Source: Azolla caroliniana
Taxonomy: Eukaryota > Polypodiophyta
Assembly: GCA_043228905.1 (NCBI GenBank)
Contig: JBHGNT010000016.1
Coordinates: forward strand, 4,774,001 to 4,838,000
DNA length: 64,000 nt
Reading direction: 5' to 3'
Positions 27,701-39,149 of this stretch are shown here, in pieces; position 1 is the first letter of the stretch, and each line of letters opens with the position of its first letter. Under the pieces are notes generated by a model. It was not told the origin of the DNA. It was given only the letters and a program-made list of their open reading frames with translations, and searched no databases. The position numbers and the translations under genes are program-made.

Positions 27701-28773
27701 GGAAGGTTGAGCTCTACGGTGCCGATTCCGATGATAGCACAGTGCTGCGAATTTCGTACTCGAACTGAGTCGGAGTGCCGGTCCGAATATTGCCGAAACT
27801 GTGATCGGTGAGGTGTCACGTGATACGACGCGCCCGAGTCCAGAAGCCATGTGTTCGATTCCTCAGTCGTAAGCAGAACTTCTGATTCGACTGGATTCTC
27901 TATGGACAATATGTTCAGGTCGATCGTCAATATCTCGGTTGAAGAGCCGACGTAGTTGACTTCCTCATGTCGGTTACTCCTCTGATCAGCTCTCTGAGCT
28001 TTGTCTATCTTTGACTTGAGTACCCGACAGTCGGCCTTGATGTGTCCCGGTTTCTTGCAGTAGTTGCAGATTCGGGTTTCCCGGGACTTGCTGTGGCTTC
28101 GCTGATTTGTCGGCGGTCGGGAAGAACTTCTTCCCTGGTTGTTCGATCGGTCGATCGAACCTTGTACTACATAGGCTTCTTCTGCCGAGTCTTTGGTGAA
28201 AGACTTTCTCCGAGCTGCTTTAGTCAGGATTGCACTTGTGACTTCGGAGTACTTGATGGCAGTCGTAGAAGCGTTGCACACAGTTGTAACGAAGGTTTCC
28301 CAAGAGGAGGGGAGACTGCTCATGAGTATCATTGCTCTGAGTTCATCCTCGATTTTCATCCCCTATGATGAGATTTGGGAGCTCAAACTTTCGTACTCGT
28401 TAAGGTGTGCCTGAACCGAATCGGAGTCTTTCATCCGTAGGTTGTAGAGGCGCCGGATCAAATACATCTTCGTTGAGGCGACCTTCTTTTCGTATGTTTC
28501 CGACAGCTTCTTCCAAAGTTCGAAGGATGTCGTGCACGATTGCACTGTGAAGTACACTGACTCCGATAGGTGCATCCGAATCGTGGCGCAGACGATTCTG
28601 TCCAGCTTCTGCCACTCATTTGCCTTGTATGTTTCTGGAGCAGTTTCATTCTCAATCAGATCGATCTGACCCTTGACTATAAGATAGTCCTACATTTGCT
28701 CCTTCCAAAAATTGAAGTTCGAACCGTCGAACCTCCTTAGACTCATTTCCGATGAGCCGGATGTTGATGCCAT
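24779..28773 (-). pseudogene. C2 gag-pol polyprotein
   Basis: Starts at 28773 (MASTSGSSEMSLRRFDGSNF) and encodes, in order: capsid (LWKKLSETYEKKV), zinc knuckle CNYCKKPGHIKADC, protease LLDSGASYHVT, integrase (HGRLGHLSKTD, CEHCQYGKQ; HSDVCGPM, RTDNGGEF, QNGIAERMN), reverse transcriptase (LDVKTAFLHGDL, IIYVDDML) and RNase H (GYTDSDFAG, STTEAEYVA, YSDSQTVV). One continuous frame from gag to about 26587, then one frameshift, then a single frame to the end. Premature stops replace codons after WKEQM, after SSQISS (28360), after KGFR (about 26127) and before SHWNAVK (about 25347); several look like G-to-A changes. Otherwise well preserved. Confidence 0.92.
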
Positions 28774-29465
28774 CAGATTCGGTTTCGGTTGATGAAGCTC
28801 GGTTCGAAGTTGACTACGAACCTTGTTGGAGTGCAGCCGGTCGGCTCACCCGATATCGTTCTAGTCGGATTTGAACCCGAGTCGGTTCGGTTTCTGATAT
28901 ATGTATTGTTGAACTTGCTCGAATTGACTCTGGTAACTCGAGGGACAGAACCGACTAGTCTTCCCGAATGTTACCGAGTCGGAGTGAGCCCGGTTCGCTT
29001 CCGAATATATATGCCAAATACCGATTATTGAAACCGATTGTCTGGACCAATTCTGCTTTGGGTGACTGCAGCGACGAGAGAAACGGATCCAATTGATCCT
29101 CCCGAATGTCGACCAGCCGGATGAAGCACGAATTGGGGTTGTTGTCTTGAGACCGATCTGCACCGAGTGGTTACAACGGGCGACGAGCAGCGTTCGGTGA
29201 CCTGTTCGGATGCCGTTTAACCGAGTGGAGAACAATCGTGTCAATGTTGCACAAGGGGATTTCACCTCGAGCGGTTATGATCACGAGGAACAGAGTACAG
29301 CCGGCTGGCTTACTCCAAGCGAAGATGATCTAACGCGATGAGATGCAAGCCTCGTTTTTCTTCTTCTTCTCTCTTCTCTATTTCTTCAAATACAAAACCA
29401 AAAAAACAGAATGTTGTGATCCAAAGATTCGAATGGCGGCCGGCAGCGGGATGAAGGACATCCAA
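28774..29465 (-). other. C2 5' untranslated leader
   Basis: Between the primer-binding site and gag. Short direct repeats rich in CGGTT/ACCG. No coding signal. An approximately 700-base leader is plausible for copia. Confidence 0.5.
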
Positions 29466-29477
29466 GCTCTGATACCA
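29466..29477 (-). other. C2 primer-binding site (initiator Met tRNA)
   Basis: Reads TGGTATCAGAGC on the minus strand, two bases from the 5' LTR edge at 29480. Confidence 0.93.
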
Positions 29478-29479
29478 AA

Positions 29480-29641
29480 TGTAGGGAATGGACAAGGCTG
29501 TCAGTGCGGAAGAGATCACACAGTATGAATCTGTGAGGAAGAAATTACCTGCGTATGAGAGAGGGAAGAACAAAATACGTACATTGAGAGAGAGAGAGAG
29601 AGGCACAAAGAATATATCTATATTCATAAAAGGGCAACCGT
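29480..29641 (-). repeat. C2 5' LTR, inner fragment
   Basis: Matches the first half of the 3' LTR and stops at CCGT (29638-29641), the left TSD of G2. The outer half resumes at 36640. Confidence 0.93.
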
Positions 29642-30275
29642 TGTCGAAATATTCCTCGCGGATGAGTGGAACGAGGCGGGACCTCGGGGGTCTTGTACCG
29701 AAGAGCAAGAGAGAAAGGGAGAGGGGAAGAGACCCACAAGGTGCGAACGTAGATTCACAGGGACACGGCCCTTCGACACCGAGACGCGAGTGAGACAGCG
29801 ACACAGAGAGACACGAATGTATGTAAATATATATTTTAACAAACAAACAACAAGAAGCACGACGTCTGTTACAACCGAACAGGCCGGCGGACATATGCCG
29901 ATGCCTGTTCGTAAACGCACAGAAAGGAAAGAGTAGGTTGGAGGTGCTGCCGGAAGCACTCGGGCATTCCTCAGAGCAGCGCGAGCCTCCCGAAAACCTG
30001 CACAGAAAGCAGCCACGGAGTTTGCGAGCCAGAGAGAGAGAGAAGCCTTCGCCTACAAACCGACAGCACTTCGTCCTCGACTCTCCGCGATCCTTCGCCC
30101 CTCCTCGTCTCCCTCCTTTTATAGGCAAGGAAGGAGCCGTTTCCCCTTTACTTCTTACCTACCGAATCTACCTGCCTAGGATCTCCTATGTACAACATAA
30201 GGCGCACGTGCATGAAGAGCCGGTTCCTACGCTCCGGTGCACCGATTCCTCTTGTGGACGGTTTTCTTCACGACA
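29642..30275 (-). repeat. G2 3' LTR
   Basis: 634 bases. A polypurine tract adjoins it (AGGTGGGGGCGGA on the minus strand, at about 30276-30288). Confidence 0.94.
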
Positions 30276-30348
30276 TCCGCCCCCACCTAACCGCGCATCC
30301 ACCGGCATGCGCCAAATTGAGTTGGGACGGAGAAAACCGGTCCAGCCT

Positions 30349-31665
30349 TTATTCCCCGCCCATCGGTTCTTCTTCGGTTTCGGATCGATTGTCGTCCCGG
30401 TCCAGGTTATCCGGATCCGGCTCGTCGTCGTGACGCTTCTTGAACGCTTTGATCCGCTTCCCAGCTACCGGTATCGCCATTCTCGTGCCGTCGAGTTCCG
30501 CCAGATGGTACGTCCCGTTGTCGTTGGCGCTTTGTACCACGTAAGGCCCGAACCACCTTCTCGCGAACTTCCGTGTCGCTCGGTGCTGGTTGTCGAGGCT
30601 GCTGTCGTAGACTAGCACCCAGTCGCCTTCCTTGATCTTCTTCGGTCGGAGCCGGTGCGTCCGGTCGAACCGGGCTTTGTTCCTCGCCCTTGCCACCCGA
30701 AGCTTTTCCGCAGCCTGCTCCACGTCCTCCGGTCTTCGCTCGAGCTGTCGTATGCGCGCCGTCAACAGTTCCTCCCGGCTCATCTCGTCTCTCCAGTCCA
30801 CGGTTGCCCATGAGGAGATCGTACGTTCCATCGGCATGATCGGCTTCTGCCCAAACATGAGCTCTGCCGGCATGAATCCGGTTACCGAACTGTGCGTAGT
30901 TCGGTCCGCCCACAACGCGTAAGGCAACAGTCGCGGCCAGTTCCCGACTTGACCTCCGCATGCCCGAACTAACGCCTTGACGATCGGTCCGTGTCCGCGC
31001 TCCACCTTCCCATTCGCCTCCGGATTGTACGCAGTGGTAAGCGAGAGCTTGACTCCTAGCCGGTCGAACAGCTCCTCGGCCTCTTCGGCGTCCAACTCCC
31101 CGCGATCAGCCACGATCTTCCCGACGCACCTGTACCGGCATATCACATCCTCGATTAGGAACCGACATACGGCCGCGGTCGTTTTGTTCTGAAGGGCTCG
31201 GCCTTCTACCTGGTTCGTCAGATCTTCCCGAGCCAGGACCAGATACCGCATCTGTCCTACTCCCATCGGCATCGTCACCAGGTCTACCATCCATTTGAAG
31301 TGGATGGTCAGAGGGTACGTAGGGTGAAGCTCGTCCCGATGTCGGACTACGGAGTGCATCTGATAGCTCTCGCAAGTTGTCACGAACCGATGCACGTCCC
31401 GGTACAGTCCCGGCCACCAGTACTTCCCCTTTATCTTCTCGACCGTGGCCCACGTTCCACGGTGAGCAGCCCAAGGGCTGTCGTGGTAAGCCGTCAGCAG
31501 CTCCTCCTGATCTTCCTTCATCGCCACCACCCGGAGCGGGACGCCGTTCCTCTTCTTAGGGAGCTTCCATAAGTATCCGTCCCGGAGAAAGAATCGGTAA
31601 GCTTTCTTCCGGATCCGGTTGGCCTCGTCCTTCGTCCATGACGCATCCGGCGTCATTGTCCTCAA
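30349..31665 (-). pseudogene. G2 integrase with GPY/F module
   Basis: 438 residues of open frame. The N-terminal zinc finger has YHDSPWAAHRGTW and then CESYQMH, where the fourth ligand Cys is Tyr (G1 keeps CENCQM). The catalytic core shows MVDLVTMPMG, IVADRGELD and NPEANGKVERGHG for the D,D,E triad. The C-terminal part has DWVLVYDSSL and RWFGPYVV (GPY/F) and ends in an acidic tail without chromodomain. It is the tail of the same polyprotein as the RNase H at 31678-32313; a TAG separates them at about 31677. Confidence 0.88.
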
Positions 31666-31677
31666 AAATTCACCGAT

Positions 31678-33691
31678 CTAGAGCCACTCGCCGTCGTACT
31701 TGCTCTCGTCGAAGTCGTTAAGTGCCGGAGTGCTCGTCCCATCGGTCGTCACGTACGCCGCCTCGAAGAAGTCCACGCCGACTTCTTCGTCCTCCGAAAC
31801 CATGCCGCCCTCGTCATCAAACCTCGCCCTCGAAAGCATGTCGGCCATGGCATTGTCCTTTCCGGAAATGTGCCGTATTTCCGGATCCAGGGACTTGATG
31901 TACGATATCCACCTGAGCATCGCCAGGTCTGGTGTCACGCATCCGGAAACCATGCCGAGAATTGGCAGGCAATCCATCTCGATAATCACTTTTGTCCCGA
32001 TCAGGTAGTCTTTGTCGGCCTTTACCGCCGAAACGATACCCCAGAGTTCGTGTTTAACCTGGGCGTACCCTCGTTGTCGCTCACTGAGGACCTTCGCGCC
32101 GAATCGGATCGAGAACTGAATGCCGTCCTCGTCTTCTTGGTTGACGACCCATCCGATCCCGGTCGGACTCGTATCCACCGTTATGTATACCGGGGTACCC
32201 TTCTCGTAGACAGCCTTCCGGAGCGCCGGTGCTACCGCAAGAGCTTTCTTTAGCTTCCAGACCGACTCCGTGTGCTCGTCTCGCCACTCGAATTTTCGCC
32301 CCTTTTTCAGCAACCCGTATAGCGGCTCCGCAACGTGGGCGTAATGCGGGATCCATATGTGGTAGAACGCGCATGCCCCCAGGAACCTCCGAGCTACAGT
32401 CGGCCTTCATCGCAGAGATGGCTTCTACCTTTGCCGGAGACGGCTTCCGGCCATATGGTCCACATAGGTGTCCGACCACCAGGATTTCTGATTGCCCGAA
32501 GGCCGATTTCTCCCCGGAGAAGGTGAGCCTCGCATCCTCTAGCCTTTGTAGCACCTTCTCGCAGTCGTCGATGTGTGCTGCCACGAATCGCCGGCATCCG
32601 TCCGGTCCAAGTGTTGCGTCCTTCTCTTCCATCGGGCACCCCTTGATCGGGATGTCGTCTAGAAATGGCATGGTGATGTCAGGGATGCAATCCCTCAGTA
32701 CCTTGTTCATTGCATTCACCATGTGGGCCACCGAGTTGGTCCCTCCTTGTGGCAGGGTACACATTCGCACTAGGCCGAGGGGAGTTCGCATCGTCGTAAT
32801 GTCTCTGCTCTCCACGGCTAGCTGGAACTGGTCATACCCCGAGTATAGATCACCGACCGACTAAATCGACCTTCCGGCGAAGGCCTCCGCGAACTTGTCT
32901 ATGGTCGGTCCGATTCCTGCGTTCCGAATGGTCACTCTGTTGACCGGCTGCAGGTCTTGAATGAAGCGCATCGTTCCGTTTTTCTTTGGTACGGTAAACC
33001 ATCGGTTCGAGTATGGGGCACTCGACGGTTCGAGAATGCCCATATCTACTTTCTGCCTCAATAGCTCCATCAACTTCGGGATGTGAGCTCTCGGTACCGG
33101 AATCGGCTTGAGATTCCACGGCACGTGCGGTACCGTGAATATTACCATCGGCTCCACGATCGTCGAGTCTACGCACCCGATCTCTTCCGGTGAGAATGCG
33201 AAGGCTTTCCCGTGCCTTCCGAGCATTCTCCGAAACCGGTCTTCCTCCGCCGGTAGTAGGAACCCGCCCCCACCGATCTTGAGCTCCCGGAGCGTCCCGT
33301 CGGTGAAGGTGTGTCCTATGCAGGCCGGATCTCGTAAACTGGGGTCCGACGCCACCCCTCTGATTCGGGACTCCCTGCCCTCCGATAAGGGTGCCGCGAC
33401 CGGCCTTACCTTCCGGTCCACAGTCTTGTACTTCGTGCTAACTCGGGCCATCCGATCCGACTCGAGCCCCTGACTGAAGTCCGCGATGACTTTGTACATC
33501 TCTTCGGAACATACCGGTATCGTCCGGTCTTCGTTAAGGTCTTCTCCGGCTACCTTCCTCAGCATCCCCAAGGTGTCGTCGAAGGAGACCGCCTCCACGG
33601 CTCCGCTGATTTCCTCGTCCGGGCCAAGAACTCCGCACGCTCGAAGTTGCTCCTCCGCCCTTGCCTTTTCTCGGCCAACGATGCCGACCAT
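31678..33691 (-). pseudogene. G2 reverse transcriptase and RNase H
   Basis: Reverse transcriptase from about 33200: YSNRWFTVPKKNGTMRFIQD, then a TAG where G1 has Tyr (RSI-stop-SVGDLYSGY, about 32861), PLGLVRMCTLPQGGTNSVAH and the catalytic box FLDDIPIKG (about 32645-32665). Around 32400 a deletion shifts the frame (G1 reads NSVTEVRRFLGAC here). RNase H resumes as EWRDEHTESVWKL, VYITVDTSPTGIGW, SERQRGYAQVKHELWG, IEMDCLPILG, ending in HISGKDNAMADMLSRARF. The connection region upstream (33691-33200) includes FSPEEIGCVD. Confidence 0.88.
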
Positions 33692-33831
33692 TACACACCC
33701 TCCGTCGTTGGAGAAGCAAAATTTCCTACCTATCGTACAAGGTATCTTCGATTTCGGTTCTATCGTACAGCTATGGGGTCTTTCCCGAGTGTCTGGGCTG
33801 TCTCGGCCCCACGCCGCCTCGGCAGCCCTCT

Positions 33832-34827
33832 CTAAAAATCCTCCCGGTTCTCGCCACCGAGGGATTCTCGGTTTCGCTCGTGGTTCGGCCGCACCGTTAG
33901 AAATTGGACCGAATGGCGCCCGTCCTGGCTTTTGACCCTCGCGTAGGCCGAACCGTTGTCCAGCACTTTGGTCTCCATTCTCGCCACCGTGATGTATGGT
34001 TCCCCTAAAATGACCGGATGCGAGGACGTCTCCTGTACGAAGAAGTACTGGTCAATCTCGACGTCGCCGATCTTGACTCGCACATTCGGGCAGGCCCCGT
34101 GCAGTTCCTCGGTGGCGCGCGTCGCCGCCCGTATCTTCCACCTGTGCTTGGTGTTGATCGGCCACTTCCCCTTTTTATAGAAGTCCATGGACATCAGGTT
34201 TATTTCCAAACCGTGGTCCACCAACGCCACCACCGGTTCCTGAACATCTCCGATCTTTACCGGTGTCTCCGTGGTCGCTCGGGCCCAGTGCGGCCTTGAA
34301 TAGTGGCTCTCCGCCCACTCATCTTCCAGCGCCATGTCGTCGATGTGCGTCGTCCGCACCTCCACCGGTCTTTCCGGTTCCGTCTCCGTCGACAGCCTCT
34401 TCCGTTTCACCAGGTCCACAATGGAGTCGTGGAACTCCTTCTTGGCGATCCCTAGCACCTCTCGCAATGACAGCTCCACTTTGTTGTCGAGGATCCGTTC
34501 TTCTAGGACCTTTCGTAGGTCCGTAGTCCTTTCTATTTCCGTCCCTAGTCGGTATCCACCCTTCCTGGGGTTATCTTGCGAACTGGACCTGCCGACATCG
34601 TTCCGTCGTTGCCCGAATCGGGTCTCATACCGTTGTGAGGGCCCGGCCGCTCCGGCTTTCCCCACTCGTTTGTCTTCTACCAAAGCCTCGTAGTTCCGGC
34701 AGGCGGCTTCTACGAAGCACGTCTTCTCCTCGACCGGATCGCTCCACTCGGTTATTTCCCGGACCCGTCTCTCAGCGCGGTCCGTTTCATCTTTCCTTAG
34801 TCGTGCACCGGCAAGACCTTCCAGCAT
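33832..34827 (-). pseudogene. G2 protease region
   Basis: 331-residue open frame. A retropepsin-like segment reads VALVDHGLEINLMSMDFYKK; the catalytic motif is DHG rather than the common DSG or DTG, and G1 has the same DHG (DHGSEIN). After it comes VRVKIGDVEIDQYFFVQE and VILGEPYI, the second half of a retropepsin fold. Upstream is a basic, charged linker joining gag. The frame ends at 33832, just before the reverse-transcriptase block in another frame. Confidence 0.75.
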
Positions 34828-34959
34828 TGCCGACCAGAATCCGTCTTTGCCCTCCTTTCAGGCCTCGTTGCCCCCGACCCGAATGCCGGCCGACGCCGAA
34901 TAGTGGACGGCCTCCACGTGTCGGGCCGCTGCCTCTTCCATCAGTCTCTTCATTCCTCC

Positions 34960-35958
34960 TCACCCGTCGTTTCGGTTTAGGGCCCTTCTGGTGTCGCCGG
35001 CGTGCACCCGGCCTTCCCACAGGTACACCACCCGGTTCCTCAACACTTCTGCGAAATCACCGCAGTCCTTCCGGATGTGGCCGACCTCGTCGCACCACAT
35101 GCACCTGTTCCTCGCTACTGGTCGTCGGTCACGAGCCGGTTCACCGCCTTCCCTTCGAGTCTGGGCGATCAGGAGATCCTTTATCGCCCGCGTCAACTCC
35201 TCCAGCGCTGCTCCTCCGGACGAGCCACTGACCATGCCGGTCGAAGCCGGACCGGTCTCGAGACATTCCCGAGTTTCTTCCCTTCGCCCTTGCGGTGCCG
35301 GTTCAAGCCTCCTTGCTGTGACAGAGCCCGCACCAGCCGCCCCGTTGTCAGCCCATTCTCGCCGTTTGTCGAAACGGCCACAGACTCTCTTAACCGCAGC
35401 CCAGTCGGTCGTCAACCCATCTTCGGTTTCCAGCAAGGAGCCGACTTGATCCCGGTCCCGCTCGTCCACCGACTTGACGAACAGTAGGACCCGGCTCGTA
35501 TCCAGAACGGTTCGGTCAAGCGCCGAAAGGCGCGCAAAGCATTCTTCGAACTCCCGGAGAAGTGCCGACGCATTTCTTCCCTTGCCGGGGGACTCCACCC
35601 ACTCCATGAAGTCCCGTTTCGAAAGCCGGAGCGCGTCGTCCAGCCCGTATTTTTCTAGGAGTCGGCCTTCGAACTCCTCCCAGGTAGGGCTCTCCGCCCG
35701 CACCTCGAGCACCTCCGCATGGATGCTTGGCATCACCACTCAAGGAAACCCGGCAAGACGCCTCTCTTCCGAAATGTCCCGCATCAGCATTTCTGCCCCG
35801 TAGGACGCCAAATACTTCGTGGCATCCTTTCCACTGAACCGGCCGATCATACCGACGACCACCTCAATGGCTCTGTCGAGGGCATCGGTGCCCTCGCATG
35901 CGCTCAATATCCGATCCACGGCCGAAGCCATGGCCTCCGCAAGATCCGACCCCTTCAT
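34960..35958 (-). pseudogene. G2 gag with CCHC zinc knuckle
   Basis: Starts at the ATG at 35958 (MKGSDLAEAMASAVDRIL); an upstream in-frame reading continues back through the primer site without stop. Capsid-like segment PSIHAEVLEVRAESPTWEEF, RLSKRDFMEWVE, then zinc knuckle CMWCDEVGHIRKDC (35062-35103). A TGA at about 35738-35740 replaces the Arg codon CGA seen in G1 (GFP-stop-VVMPS), a CpG-type transition. Confidence 0.8.
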
Positions 35959-35986
35959 CTTCTGCTCTTCTACCGCCTCTTTCACG

Positions 35987-35998
35987 TCGCGTTCACCA
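35987..35998 (-). other. G2 putative primer-binding site, unusual
   Basis: TGGTGAACGCGA on the minus strand, three bases after the 5' LTR. G1 has TGGTGAACCCGA in the same place. The leading TGG fits pairing with a tRNA CCA end, but the rest matches no primer tRNA I know from plant gypsy elements. Confidence 0.5.
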
Positions 35999-36001
35999 AG
36001 A

Positions 36002-36635
36002 TGTCGAGGTATTCCTCGCAGATGCGTGGAACGAGGCGGGACCTCGGGGGTCTTGTACCGAAGAGCAAGAGAGAAAGGGAGAGGGGAAGAGACCCACAAG
36101 GTGCGAACGTAGATTCACAGGGACACGGCCCTTCGACACCGAGACGCGAGTGCGACAGCGATACAGAGAGACACGAACGTATGTAAATATATATTTTAAC
36201 AAACAAACAACAAGAAGCACGACGTCTGTTACAACCGAATAGGCCGGCGGACAGATGTCGATGCCTGTTCATAAACGCACAGAAAGGAAAGAGTAGGTTG
36301 GAGGTGCTGCCGGAAGCACTCGGGCATTCCTCAGAGCAGCGCGAGCCTCCCGAAAACCTGCACAGAAAGCAGCCACGGAGTTTGCGAGCCAGAGAGAGAG
36401 AGAAGCCTTCGCCTACAAACCGACAGCACTTCGTCCTCGACTCTCCGCGATCCTTCGCCCCTCCTCGTCTCCCTCCTTTTATAGGCAAGGAAGGAGCCAT
36501 TTCCCCTTTACTTCCTACCTACCGAATCTACCTGCCTAGGATCTCCTATGTACAACATAAGGCGCACGTGCATGAAGAGCCGGTTCCTACGCTCCGGTGC
36601 ACCGATTCCGCTTGTGGACGGTTTTCTTCACGACA
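36002..36635 (-). repeat. G2 5' LTR
   Basis: 634 bases. TATA box TATAAAAGG on the minus strand at 36475-36483. Confidence 0.94.
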
Positions 36636-36639
36636 CCGT

Positions 36640-36799
36640 TACAACAATGAACAACCAACCTTTACAAAAGGTTACAAAGTCACTTTATATAGTGACTCAC
36701 TTAGGGCAACTGCCCTTTATGTTATTTACAGAAATAGCCCGAACTTGGGCTCTCTAGGAGGATAGTGTGAATACGTCCATTATACATTTGTATTCGACA
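36640..36799 (-). repeat. C2 5' LTR, outer fragment with TATA box
   Basis: Second half of the C2 5' LTR after the G2 insertion (TSD CCGT at 36636-36639). The TATA box CTATATAAAG is at 36683-36692 on the minus strand, so transcripts starting here would now run into G2. Confidence 0.92.
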
Positions 36800-39143
36800 C
36801 TTACCCTTGAGCTTCTCGAATTCGGCCCACGTCCCGCAGTGTCCGGCCCAGGGACTCTCGTGATATGCCGCCAGCAATTCCCCCTGGTTTTCTTTCCTCG
36901 CCACCACTCGGAGCGGAATGTCGTTTCTCTTCTTTGGGTGTTTTCATATACACCCGTCGCGTAGGAAGAATCGGTACGCCTTCTTCCGAATCCGGTTGGT
37001 CTCTTCCTTCGTCCACACCGCGTCCAGTGTCATTGTCTTCAAGAAACTGCCGATCTGGAGCCACTCCCCTTCGTACTTGCTCTTGTCGAATTTGTTAAGC
37101 GCCGGAGTGCTCCCCTTCGTTGTTGTTACATAAGCCACCTCGAAGAAGTCTACGCCGACTTCCTCGTTCTCCGAAACCATGCCGTCCTCGTTATCGAACC
37201 TCGCCCTTGAGAGCATGTCGGCCACGGCGTTGTCTTTGCCGGAAATGTGTCGTATTTCCGGATTCAGGGACTTGATGTACGTTATCCACCAGAGCATTGC
37301 CAGGTCCGGCGTTGCGCATCCGGAGACCATGCCGAGAATCGGCAGGCAGTCCATCTCGATTATCACCTCCGTCCCGATCAGGTAGTCTTTGTCGGCATTG
37401 ACTGCCGAAATGATACCCCAAAGCTCGTGTTTAACCTAGGCGTATCCCCGCTGTCACTCACTGAGGACTTTCACGCCGAACCGGATGGGGGACCACGTGC
37501 CATTCTCATCCTCTTGGTTGATCACCCATCCGATTCCTGTCGAGCTCGTGTCCACGGTCACGTAAATCTGAATGTCTTTGCCGTAGACAACTCTTCGGAG
37601 AACCGGTGCCGCTGCAAGCGCTTCCTTCATCTTTCGAATTGACTCTTTATGCTCCTCTCTCCACTCGAATTTACGCGCTTTCTTCAGCAATCCATAGAGC
37701 GGTGAATCCATATGTGGTAGAACGCGCATGCTCCCAAGAATCTCCGGACTTCCGTGACCGAGTTGCAGTCCTGCCTCATCGTAGAGATGGCTTCTACCTT
37801 TGCTGGTGACGGCTTCCGGTTGTACGGTCCGCATAGGTGTCTGACGACCATGATCTTCGATTGCCTGAAGGCCGATTTTTCCCCAGAGAAGGTTAGCCTC
37901 GCTCCCTCTAGTCTCTGCAGCACCTTTTCATAGTCATCGCTCGCCATGAATTTCCGGCATCCGTTAGGACCGATTGTCTCGTCCTTATCTTCCACCAGGC
38001 ATCCCTTGATCGGGATGTCGTCTAAGAATGGCATGGTGATGTTTGCGATACAATCCCTTAACACCTTGTTCATTGCGTTCACCTTGTGGGCCACCGAGTT
38101 CGTCCCTCCTTGCGGAAGGGTACACATTCGCACTAGGCCGAGGGGAGTCCGCATCGTCGTGATGTCCCTGCTCTTTGCGGCTAGTTGGAACTGGTTGTAC
38201 CCCGAGTACAAATCACCGACCGAGTAGATTGACCTCCCTGCAAAGGCCTCCGCGAACTCATCAATGGTCGGCCCGATACCTACGTTTCGAATGGTCACCT
38301 TGTTGACCAGCCGCAGGTCTTGTACGAAGCGCAACATGTCGTTCTTCTTTGGCACGGTAAACCACCGACTTGAATATGGTCACCTTGTTCGAGGATGCCC
38401 ATCTCCACCTTCTGTTTCAGTCGCTCCATCAACTTCGGGATGTGGGCTCTAGGTACCGGAATCAGTTTGAGATTCCATGGTACATGCGGTACCGTGAAGA
38501 TCACCATTGGTTCTACGATCGTCGGGTCTACGCACCCGATCTCCTTCGGCGAGAATGCGAAGGCTTTCCCGTGCCTTCCGAGCATTCTCCGAAACCGGTC
38601 ATCCTCAACCGGTAGTAGAAACCCACCCCCACCAACCTTGAGCTCCCGTAGCATTATGTTGCTGAACCGGTGTCCTATGTCGGCCGGATTCCGTAAACTT
38701 GGGTCCAACGTGACCCCCTTTATACGCTTCTCGCTGCCCTCCGGCAAGGGTGCCGCGACGGGCCTCACCTTTCGGTCCACAATCTTGTACTTCGTACTCA
38801 CGTAGGCCGTCTGATCCGACCTGATCCTTTCCCCAAAGTCCGCGATGACTTCGTACATTCCCATTGAGCTGACCAGAATCATCTGGTCTTCGCTAAGGCC
38901 CTCATCGACTACGCCACACAACTCTCCCAAGGTGTCGTCAAACGAGACCGCCTCCACGGCGCCGCTAATCTCTTCATTGGGGTGGAGAGCTCCGCATGAC
39001 CTAAGCCGCTCCTCCACCTTCTTCTTCTCCCTGCTACTGATGCCAGTTAATGTACAACCTCCGTTGTCGAAGAGCCATAATTTCCTACCTATGGTACAGG
39101 TGTGGGGATTCTCCAGGGCGTCCCGACTATCGCGGCCCCACAC
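36800..39143 (-). pseudogene. G1 reverse transcriptase, RNase H and start of integrase
   Basis: Reading leftward: FSPKEIGCVD, VPKKNDMLRFVQDLRLVNKV, RSIYSVGDLYSGYNQFQL, LVRMCTLPQGGTNSVAH, FLDDIPIKGC (catalytic Asp pair kept), SVTEVRRFLGACAFY, then RNase H (IYVTVDTSSTGIGW, IEMDCLPILG, GKDNAVADMLSRARF), then HESPWAGHCGTWAEFEKLKGK, the first half of the integrase zinc finger. Several frameshifts, for example at about 38380 and 37690, and a stop near 37437. C2 inserted directly after KLKGK. Confidence 0.88.
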
Positions 39144-39149
39144 CTGGAT

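Larger units (their letters stand above)
29642..36635 (-). mobile_element. G2: Ty3/gypsy LTR retrotransposon, innermost and youngest layer
   Basis: 6,994 bases, uninterrupted. 5' LTR 36002-36635, 3' LTR 29642-30275, both 634 bases with about 14 differences by eye (97.8% identical). TSD is CCGT (29638-29641 and 36636-36639). Order on the minus strand: gag with zinc knuckle, DHG protease, reverse transcriptase, RNase H, integrase with GPY module. Same family group as G1: related LTR ends (TGTCG...CACGACA), same primer-site motif and alignable proteins. Defective: stops in gag and reverse transcriptase, a deletion-frameshift near 32400, and a lost integrase zinc ligand. Confidence 0.93.
24260..36799 (-). 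mobile_element. C2: Ty1/copia LTR retrotransposon (holds G2)
   Basis: Minus-strand copia: 5' LTR (split) 29480-29641 plus 36640-36799, primer-binding site 29466-29477, gag-pol 28773-24779, 3' LTR 24260-24582. LTRs are 322-323 bases, TGTCGAA...CCCTACA on the minus strand, differing by six substitutions and one indel by eye (about 2%). TSD is CTTAC. Inserted in the integrase of G1. Its own 5' LTR was then cut by G2 about 45 bases downstream of the TATA box. Confidence 0.93.

Noticed and set aside
29310-30128. 272-residue minus-strand open frame over the C2/G2 border
   Set aside because: It runs across two different LTRs and has no domain; chance frame in GC-rich repeat.
35982-36500. 172-residue open frame, mirrored at 29642-30275
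   Set aside because: Lies inside the G2 LTR and recurs only because both LTRs are alike; no protein family.
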